DNA of 64,000 bases. Source: Saprospirales bacterium. Its GTDB lineage: Bacteria; Bacteroidota; Bacteroidia; Chitinophagales; Saprospiraceae. A program made the position numbers and the translations under genes. The stretch is taken from assembly GCA_016719895.1 (NCBI GenBank), contig JADJYG010000005.1, positions 1-64,000 of the forward strand, read 5' to 3'. This document shows, piece by piece, positions 1 through 7,100 of this stretch (the first letter of the stretch is position 1; each line of letters begins with the position of its first letter). The notes below the pieces were generated by a model, which worked only from the letters and a program-made list of their open reading frames with translations, ran no database searches and was not told the DNA's origin.

Positions 1-30
1 ATCACTTGGCATATCGCTTACGACGACCAT
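1..30 (-). CDS. DUF3368-type toxin, N-terminal fragment cut by window edge
   Basis: Only the first ten codons lie in the window; they read MVVVSDMPSD on the minus strand, starting 3 nt after the stop of the UPF0175 gene. A start of the form M(I/V)VVSD followed by a short Ser/Pro stretch is typical of the PIN-like DUF3368 proteins, and such proteins commonly sit directly downstream of UPF0175 antitoxins. The assignment therefore rests on ten residues plus gene order. It is a likely RNase-type toxin, but the rest of the gene must be seen to confirm the PIN acidic residues. Confidence 0.5.
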   Translation of the reverse strand, partial: MVVVSDMPSD

Positions 31-33
31 ACT

Positions 34-267
34 TCAAATTTTTTGAAGCGTATCCAAGTCGATTTGTAAATCATAGCGCATCGGAATCTGTCTTTCAGCA
101 AGCACGCGCTGAAATTCCAAACGATTTAAACCGGCAAACTTTGCCGACTTTCCTAGGGAGTAAATTCCCCGCTGGTATAAAGCAACAGCTACATCAAGCA
201 GCAAATCCTGCTTGGAATACTTTGGAATTTTTAAAACAGAATCCGGAACTTCAATTTCAATAATCAT
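34..267 (-). CDS. UPF0175 family putative antitoxin
   Basis: A 77-residue protein beginning MIIEIEVPDSVL and containing the UPF0175 signature: an N-terminal beta strand, then a short helical bundle with VAVALYQRGIYSLGKSAKF followed by a helix-turn-helix-like LNRLEFQRVLAERQIPMRYD stretch (split here over two pieces of the same domain). The family pairs with DUF3368 PIN-like toxins and is thought to bind DNA and/or neutralise the toxin. The longer open frame (start at 459) was rejected because residues upstream of 267 are low-complexity and overlap a reverse-transcriptase remnant on the other strand, whereas a TAnnTTTG promoter element lies 18-25 nt before the ATG at 267. The toxin start follows after 3 nt, so the two form an operon. 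Confidence 0.8.
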   Translation of the reverse strand: MIIEIEVPDSVLKIPKYSKQDLLLDVAVALYQRGIYSLGKSAKFAGLNRLEFQRVLAERQIPMRYDLQIDLDTLQKI

Positions 268-284
268 AGCGTCAAGGTTTGCTA

Positions 285-292
285 CAAAATTA
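285..292 (-). promoter_or_regulatory. Bacteroidetes -7 promoter element for UPF0175 operon
   Basis: The minus strand reads TAATTTTG, a full match to TAnnTTTG. Transcription would start around position 279, giving a 5' leader of about a dozen bases before the ATG at 267. No clear -33 TTG is visible at the expected spacing. The element lies just outside the recognisable reverse-transcriptase remnant. Confidence 0.5.
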
Positions 293-297
293 AGGCT

Positions 298-471
298 TTT
301 TTCCACTCCATTTTTGAAAAAACCTCCATCTCCTACAGCTACGCCAACCGCAAGGGCAAGGGCACGCACCGGGCTATCGAGCGCTACCAGCACTATGCGC
401 GGCAGCACCCCTGTGTGCTGAAATGCGACATCCGAAAGTTTTTCCCCAGATTCGACCATGCTATGTTGAAG
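298..471 (+). pseudogene. Reverse transcriptase remnant (palm N-terminal part)
   Basis: The frame that passes through 415 reads, without stops, FFHSIFEKTSISYSYANRKG, then KGTHRAIERYQHYARQHPC, then VLKCDIRKFFPRFDHAMLK. This is the fingerprint-to-palm start of retron/DGR-like bacterial RNA-directed DNA polymerases: the basic SYxxRKGKGTHxAIER segment and the first catalytic motif, xLKCDIRKFFxxxDHxxL, where Asp of CDIRKFF is a metal ligand. Both flanks stop matching the family: upstream runs into the UPF0175 promoter and downstream becomes non-RT sequence in the same frame. The catalytic YxDD region is absent. This is a decayed fragment, not a functional enzyme. Whether the source was a retron, DGR or other RT cannot be decided from about 58 residues. 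Confidence 0.7.
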
Positions 472-537
472 CGGAGGGCGATGTGCTGCCGCACCCGCGG
501 GGTTCGTGGCGGATGTTGGTTCCCACCCTGGGCGCCC

Positions 538-1140
538 TCACTCAAAATAGATTGCCCACATCCCGCGCAAATCGCCGGCACTGAAGCCCACCGCCCGGTC
601 TTCGGGGTACCGTTTTTTGATTTCCCGGTACTGTTCTTCGGTCACCATGTCGCCGACTTTCCCGTGGCACACGGCGCATTGCGGCAGCAGCAGGATCGGT
701 TTGGCAAACAGGACTTTGCCCGGCGCCAGCACGAGGGCGGTGTCGGCGGTTTTCAAATCCCGCCCCCGGGTTTTCTGCGCTGCGAAGGTTTCGAAAAGCG
801 CCAGTTCCTGCGCATCGGGCGCATTGGCGGGGTTGCGGTATTGCCCTGCTGTGCGCCGGATGCGCGCGCCGTGTTTGGCCGACAGCGAATCGGTCAGCGG
901 GCCGGCGTTGGCGTGGCAGAATTGCAGGGCGTAGGGGATGCCGCCGGTTTCCAGCGCCCGGGCCAGTTGCTGGCTCAGCTCCTCGAAGCTGGCTTTGGCG
1001 ATGCGCCGCCCTTCGGCGCGGAGGCTGTCCAGTTTGGGCGCGGCGTCAGCCTGGCCGCCGGCGGGCCGGCCGGTGCAGCCGGCGAGCCAGAACAGGGCGA
1101 ACAGCAACCCCGGGAGGTATAATCTGGATAAAAGTTTCAT
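538..1140 (-). CDS. DUF3365 (Tll0287-like) heme-domain lipoprotein
   Basis: A 200-residue lipoprotein. The N-terminus MKLLSRLYLPGLLFALFW ends in the lipobox LAGC, so Cys22 is the probable lipidation site. The mature part matches DUF3365/Tll0287-like sensor domains: a helical segment with YALQFCHANAGPLTD, a conserved RxTxxxYRNPANAPDAxE region near the middle, and a C-terminal CxxCH heme-binding motif in PQCAVCHGKVGD. Such proteins are c-type-heme periplasmic redox or gas sensors; the role here is inferred. The start at 1140 was preferred over 1155 because it begins directly with the signal peptide. The last residues (DLRGMWAIYFE) are typical of the family. It stands alone between an RT remnant and a broken membrane gene. 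Confidence 0.8.
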   Translation of the reverse strand: MKLLSRLYLPGLLFALFWLAGCTGRPAGGQADAAPKLDSLRAEGRRIAKASFEELSQQLARALETGGIPYALQFCHANAGPLTDSLSAKHGARIRRTAGQYRNPANAPDAQELALFETFAAQKTRGRDLKTADTALVLAPGKVLFAKPILLLPQCAVCHGKVGDMVTEEQYREIKKRYPEDRAVGFSAGDLRGMWAIYFE

Positions 1141-1180
1141 TGTTGAAAAAATCATATGCGTTTAGGTCAGCGGTTCAACG

Positions 1181-1500
1181 CTACAGGTGGCTATCCAGCG
1201 CAGCGGCTTCCCGGAGGCGCTTTTGCCGCCGGTATTGAAAAATGATCCAGTATAAAAAGAGAATGCCCGCCAGCGCTCCGGTCACAAAGACAGGCCTTGC
1301 TGAGCCAGATGGCGGAACGGACAAATGGTAATCAACAAGTGGCGCGGACCGAGCCGGGGCTGCCAGGCCGGATTCAATTCGTATTGCTCGGTTTGAAAAT
1401 GATGGCTGTACTTTTTCTCCGCCTGAATAGCGCCCGCGAGCGTCAGAAAATAATCGGCCAGCATGAAGACGGGGAGGAGCAGTAATTCCGGATGTTTCAT
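1181..1500 (-). pseudogene. Small membrane protein gene, frameshifted
   Basis: Translation from 1500 begins MKHPELLLLPVFMLADYFLT and continues with a charged stretch ending in QYELNPAWQPRLGPRHLLIT, a recognisable start of a Bacteroidetes multi-pass membrane protein with a YELNPxWQ motif. That frame ends at 1282, but a second frame immediately continues as PVFVTGALAGILFLYWIIF followed by a basic cytosolic tail and a stop at 1181-1183. The C-terminal transmembrane helix is thus in a different frame from the N-terminal one, so a single frameshift around 1285-1320 explains both halves. It may be a genuine pseudogene or a sequencing indel. Function unknown. Confidence 0.6.
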
Positions 1501-1538
1501 AGTTGTTCTTTTAACCCGCCGGCGGCGGCCATTCTTCC

Positions 1539-4019
1539 CTACCGCTGCAGGACAAACCGCAAGGCCTGCCGTTCTCCACTGTCCGGCAAAAGCTGCAGGG
1601 TGTACAAGCCATTGGCAAGGCCATCCGGCAAGCGAAGGGCGAAAGGCGCTTCGCCGGCCACCCCTACAAGCTGGTGCACCTGCTGCCCCTGCGCATTGAA
1701 CACCTGCAGTTGCACCTTTTCACCGGACCAGGCGGAGAGACCTGCAAACAGCTCGCCGGCGGTGGGGTTGGGGAACAACCGCGGCGCCGGCCGGCCGGCC
1801 GTTGCAGGCGCGGCGCGGCTGGCCGCTTTGTCCCCGGCCGGTGTGATCCCAATCGGGCAGTTGAACGTGTTCAGGTGCGCTTCGTAAAAAACCTGGGTTG
1901 CCAGCCGGGAAGTGATGTGTATGTAAACGGGCGCCGACTGCGCCGGCAGCGTGTACTGGAATATTTCCGACTGCACGTTTGCTATGCTGTCTGCCGCAGA
2001 TTTAAACCGGATGGAATAGAACGGCGAATAGTTCGGGTTGCGCACCTCGTATCCCCGGCCGCTTTCAGCGGTGTACGCCGAGAGGTTGGCGGGATCGATG
2101 GCGGCCACACCGTCGGGCAACTGAATAGCCGTGTAGATCAGCTTGTTTGCGCAATTGTTCGTCACGCGGATGCGGTACGTGCGGTTTTGCTCCGCATCGG
2201 CCGTAATGGTCAGCAGTTCGTATTTCATACAACCAATTTCCTTGATGTCGCAGGCTTGCGCTTCGCGGATAATAACCTGGAAACAGCAAGCAGCCGAATT
2301 TCCGCAACTGTCCTGCGCCGCATAACACACCTCCGTCGTACCGGGCGGAAAGGCGCTTCCCGAGGGTAGCCCGGCCGTCAGCTCTAACGCGAGCCCGGGG
2401 CAGGGGCAGTCCGAATCTGCCACCGGCAGGTTGTAGTGGGCGATCGTCGGCCCGGCGCCGGGAAGGATAGCGATGTTGACGGCCTCCGGACAGGCGATGG
2501 TAACTGTGGACGGCGCCGGCGTCAGGTATTGCAGGGTGTAGGTGACCACGGTGTCGCAGCCGGCAGCTGTAGGAATGATATTGACCACAGTGCCCGGCAG
2601 CGTGTAGGCATTGCCGCCGATGTTGATCGTTTCGCCGGGGCAGAACTCGATCGTTTCCGAGCGGGTGGGCAAGGGCAACATGATCAACGTGTACGTCGCC
2701 ACCGTGTCGCAGCCCGGGCCGGTCGCGGGGATCGTATCGACCACCGTGCCCGACTGGTTGTAATTCACGCCGCCGATCACCACACTTTCGCCCGCGCAAA
2801 ATTCGATGCTTTCCGAGCGCGTCGGCAAGGGCAAAAAGTTCAAATAGGTGGTTATCACGCTGTCGCAGCCGTGGATATTGGAAACTATCTGGATGAATAC
2901 CTGGTCGGTGTTGACCAGCTCGCCGTTGATGTCAATGGGTTCGTTGGCGCAGCGCGTGAACGTGAAGAAGGTCGAGTCGGACGGGTTGACCGTCACGGTA
3001 ACGCTGTCGGTATAGCTGCAAACCGTCTGGACCGAGTCAAGGTTTGTGGCAACCAGGTAGTACGTGGTAGTTGCGGCCGGCGTAGCCACGGGGTTCGGGC
3101 TGTTGGGGTTGTCGAGCGTTGCCGCCGGACTCCACTGGTAGGTATCGAACCCTGGGGTGGCCTGCAAGTTCAGGAAGCGGCCCGCACAAATGACAGCGTC
3201 CGGCCCTGCCGAGATTGGTAAATTGGGGCAACCTGGTGGCAGGCAACTGTCCGATATCCAATTGGATACACTTCCGGTAAGTGCAAAACCGAACAACTGG
3301 CCGTGCAGGCTATTTGCCGTTTTGTCATTCAACACGGTTACGCCTGCGTTGTTACCCCCCGGAATACCCTGATTGAAATCGTAACAAGCCAGCAGTCCGA
3401 CTTCCGTTCCAGCCAGTTCGATATGCATGGTCGACTCAATTTGAGCCGCTGTTCGGGCGACCGTCCAAACCCGCAGGTCATCCATTTCACCATGATAAAA
3501 ATCGGACGGGTTGGCATAATCCCACTCTTGTCCAATGCTGTACCGGTCCGAGGCGGCTAACGAAACATTTGAAGTGTGGGTCCCTTCCAGGACGCCGTCG
3601 ACAAATAGTCTGCCCGTCGAACCGGATTTAACATAGGCAATATGGTGGCAGGCGCCATCGCCTACCACGGTAGCGCTGGTAATTTCGATCCCGGCGCTGC
3701 CGCCGACATCTTCCAGGATGAGCAGGTTGCCGGTTTGCGAAAAGCTGCCGCCCATGATGATCAAAAGTTTGTTCTCCGGCACGCCTTGCACCCAGGGGTT
3801 TATGGCAAAAAGGGCTACGCGCGGGCTGTTCGTGTTGTCGCTCCGGTTGGCTTTCATCCAAAATTCGACGGTGAAATCCGTAGTTTGAGACATGGGCTGG
3901 GCCAGGGCATCCAGCACTACATAGGCATTGCTGCCTAAAAAGGAGAGGGAATTGGTGGATTGAGCGAACAGGAGCTTGCCCAGGATGATTTGAAATACGA
4001 TTAAGATAGTTTTTTTCAT
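1539..4019 (-). CDS. LamG / HYR-domain secreted protein with T9SS type A sorting domain
   Basis: 826 residues. Residues 1-19 are a Sec signal peptide ending LLFAQ. Residues about 25-225 form a LamG/concanavalin-like jelly roll (FTVEFWMKANRSD, then GEMDDLRVWTVARTAAQI). Then an Ig-like module near 270-345 (YQWSPAATL), two near-identical SExIEFCxGExxxIGG repeats around 395-490, and an HYR-like module near 500-590 with paired cysteines. Residues about 750-826 are a PNPTAGE-type C-terminal sorting domain ending in a Por-secretion beta sandwich. The protein is therefore exported by Sec, translocated by T9SS and probably attached to the cell surface. A role in adhesion or polysaccharide binding is inference from LamG. 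It is the last gene of a run of minus-strand giant genes. Confidence 0.85.
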   Translation of the reverse strand: MKKTILIVFQIILGKLLFAQSTNSLSFLGSNAYVVLDALAQPMSQTTDFTVEFWMKANRSDNTNSPRVALFAINPWVQGVPENKLLIIMGGSFSQTGNLLILEDVGGSAGIEITSATVVGDGACHHIAYVKSGSTGRLFVDGVLEGTHTSNVSLAASDRYSIGQEWDYANPSDFYHGEMDDLRVWTVARTAAQIESTMHIELAGTEVGLLACYDFNQGIPGGNNAGVTVLNDKTANSLHGQLFGFALTGSVSNWISDSCLPPGCPNLPISAGPDAVICAGRFLNLQATPGFDTYQWSPAATLDNPNSPNPVATPAATTTYYLVATNLDSVQTVCSYTDSVTVTVNPSDSTFFTFTRCANEPIDINGELVNTDQVFIQIVSNIHGCDSVITTYLNFLPLPTRSESIEFCAGESVVIGGVNYNQSGTVVDTIPATGPGCDTVATYTLIMLPLPTRSETIEFCPGETINIGGNAYTLPGTVVNIIPTAAGCDTVVTYTLQYLTPAPSTVTIACPEAVNIAILPGAGPTIAHYNLPVADSDCPCPGLALELTAGLPSGSAFPPGTTEVCYAAQDSCGNSAACCFQVIIREAQACDIKEIGCMKYELLTITADAEQNRTYRIRVTNNCANKLIYTAIQLPDGVAAIDPANLSAYTAESGRGYEVRNPNYSPFYSIRFKSAADSIANVQSEIFQYTLPAQSAPVYIHITSRLATQVFYEAHLNTFNCPIGITPAGDKAASRAAPATAGRPAPRLFPNPTAGELFAGLSAWSGEKVQLQVFNAQGQQVHQLVGVAGEAPFALRLPDGLANGLYTLQLLPDSGERQALRFVLQR

Positions 4020-4163
4020 TTTTCCAGGTTTATGGTTTGTCCGTAAACATTTGGTGTGTGTCAGGATTAAAAAGCCGGGCCGCTAAACCAAAGAACCATG
4101 CTTTCCGAAGCAGCCCGACTTTCGCGCCGAGGGCGCGCGTTTTCAAATAGGTTTAATTCAGTC

Positions 4164-7100
4164 TTATTGCTTCACAAATTTTTCTGTTGCCAGTATTTTT
4201 CCTTCCGAAACTACTTGTAAAAAGTACAAGCCGGCCGGCAGGGCGCCCGCTTCCACCGTTTGCCGCGCAGTGCCTGTTTGGGCGCTTTGCTCCGACACAA
4301 GCCGGCCGGCCAGGTCGATTACCCGAAACTGCGTACCTGCCCCGGCTGCTTGTGGCAATTCCACGGTAAATGAACCGAAGTTCGGGTTAGGGAATATCCT
4401 GACCACTTTTTTCTTTTTTCCCAAACCAGAAATATCGCTGACTTTGGAGGTGCAAAACTCAAAATTATCCAGGCCGACTATAGAAGCCCGCGCACTATCG
4501 GCACTCTGCAAACAAATGACCAGGTAATGCAGGGAAGAATCTATTGCTATAGATACAGAATGCTCCACTCTATGCCATCCACCCGAATCGCCAATCATTT
4601 GGCTCAGCAGAACTTGTTTTTTCAGATTATCGTGCGTATAAGGATAATCCTGTAACCGGACTTCCAAGGTTGTACCTGCCGGTTGGTTTTCTCCAAGCAG
4701 GTTGTTGACTTCGAAGTTTATAATCGTGAACGAATCGGGAACCAGGTTTACGGCCTGCATGATTCCTGCAAAATTATCCATGCCCCCGTGCAAAACCACG
4801 TAGCCTTCATCCAGCGAACCGCCAACTGCGGTATCTTCAACGAAAACCCTGCCCTCGCCCGGATTGGCTGCTATTTCCCAATCATCTAACAAACCTGTTT
4901 CCGTGAGATAACCGGATACGACTCCCTGGTTGAAGCCTCCATTCTTCACCTTAACATCCGTGCAAAAGCTAGTCACCGGATCTGCTGGACCTATGCCGCA
5001 CTTGACTTCCACGTCCCGGCAAAATTCCCCGGTGCACAGGTTGCCATTCTGGTCTGTTCGCTTGACCAACATGCAAATTTTATATTTGCCTGAACTGGGG
5101 AACGTCACTGTCTGCGGAGCATTGCCAACCGTATTAAAGGTGCCGATCCCGGGGACTATCCAGGTGACCATATCCGTGGGGCAAAGCGCAATGGGCCTAA
5201 ACCGTTTTCTACACTGGCTGGGCGGTAAATAGACCGATGAAACGGAATAGCCAAGTGCTACTTCCTGGTTAAACGTCGAATCACAAAGACAAGGGCAAGG
5301 ATCGATCTTGAAATTCAACTTGCAACTGCACGCCTGCGTTCCGCAATTCCTGGATAAGGTCAGCGTATAATTTCCAGCCACAGTAAAATAGGCAGCCAAC
5401 AATGAAATTTGAAAATGCGGGTAGGCAGCTGCCGAACTTGAACCGGTGATGTTGGGCAACCCTGCAGGGCGTGTCAGCACCCAGCTAACGGCGCTATTTC
5501 CACAGCCATGCGGATTGCAGGTAAAATCGCCCTTAATTAAATAGTCGGCCCCCGGGTTTTTGCAAGGGACCGTAATAAACGGCCCGTCGCAAATCAAATT
5601 CTGTGCTTGTGTCCACTTCTGCTGGATGGTTGCCTTTTTCAAGGCGCCGCACTGGCAGCTTGTGGTGTCGAGTATGGGCTTGATACAAACATCATCGACC
5701 AAAGCAAAAGTAGTGCCTCCCGTACCATCATCACGAGTCAGGTAGATTCTGTTTACAGGACTGTTTAGGATGTTTGAATTGAATGTAAAAGGTACAATCG
5801 GACTGAAATTATTGGAGCAATTGCTCGAACTGAGCAATACTTGCCCAAGATAAATACCGCCTGGAGGGCCAATAAACAGGTTGGTGTTGAGCAGCGGAGC
5901 ACCGCCTGGACAGTTAGCATAAGAGCCAGTTAGCACATTTGTTCCCACTGGCAAAACGGATGTCGTTGATCCGGTTGGTACTCCATAAACATGCAAACGT
6001 GCTGTTCCTGCTGTGCCGTAAATACAAGCCACATTCATCGATACTTCGTAATTCCCTGAATTGGGATTGATCGGTATCGAAAGTGTGTTCATGATTCCCT
6101 CTCTCCAAACCTGCTGACAATGCGGTTTTACCCAAAAACCTGCAAAATTTCCATTGCTATTGGTAGCTCCCCCGGGTATGCAGCCAGGTCCGAACAGGTC
6201 GCCGGTGCTGTAATTGTTTGTTGGCCAGATACCGTTCCAATTAACCGCATTCTGAATATCTTCATCTCCCACACTACATGGACCTGCTGTTGTGGTTTCA
6301 AATTTTCCGTTTTGTACAATCGGATTTGTTTCGCAGTCGCAAACTTTTACTGAAACCGTCACTTGGTCAGTGGCCGTACAGCCGTTAGAGCCAGTTACTT
6401 GGACGGTATAAGTCGTGGTGTTTTGTACAGGCGGCGTGGTGTAAGGGTTTTGAGTCGAATTGCCGGGATTCCACAAATATGTTCCTCCACCCGATGCCAT
6501 TAAAGTGCCCAATTGCCATTGGCAAATATTTTGGTCTGGGCCAGCATTGGCTTGAGGCGCAGGATTCACTGTATAAGTGACTGAATTTGTGGCTGTACAA
6601 CCATTTTGAGTTGCTGTGACAACCACTGTATAAGTTCCCGGCGATGTATGTGTAAAGGAAATTGGATTCAAGTTCCCATTGATAGGCGGCCCCCACGAAA
6701 AAGTATAACCGGTACCAGATCCCGGCGTGGCCGTTAGCGTGGTGGTTTCTCCCAGGCAGTACATGGATTTATTGGATGTGGCAGAAACACTTGGTATGGC
6801 GGTCACCGTCACTTGCGCCGAATACGAAGCCGTACAGCCCGTCGCATCTGTGATAACCAACGTCACCGTGTACGTGCCGGGGCCTGAAAACTGGTGCATC
6901 GGATTTTGAAGTGTCGATGTATTGTTAGCGCCTGAACCCGGATCGCCAAAATTCCAGGCGTACGTAATCGGCGCAGTTCCGGTAGCAAATCCGTTAAAAT
7001 TGAATTTACCTGTACACGGATCGCCCGTAAAATTGAAATCGGCCGTGCAAGGCGGCGTAACATCCCGTATGCAAATATTGTCGATACGGCCCCAGGAGAT

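Noticed and set aside
415..1122. Long plus-strand frame running from the RT remnant across the DUF3365 lipoprotein gene
   Set aside because: Only the first part (to about 471) matches RT; the rest is the antisense shadow of a lipoprotein gene with signal peptide, lipobox and CxxCH on the other strand.
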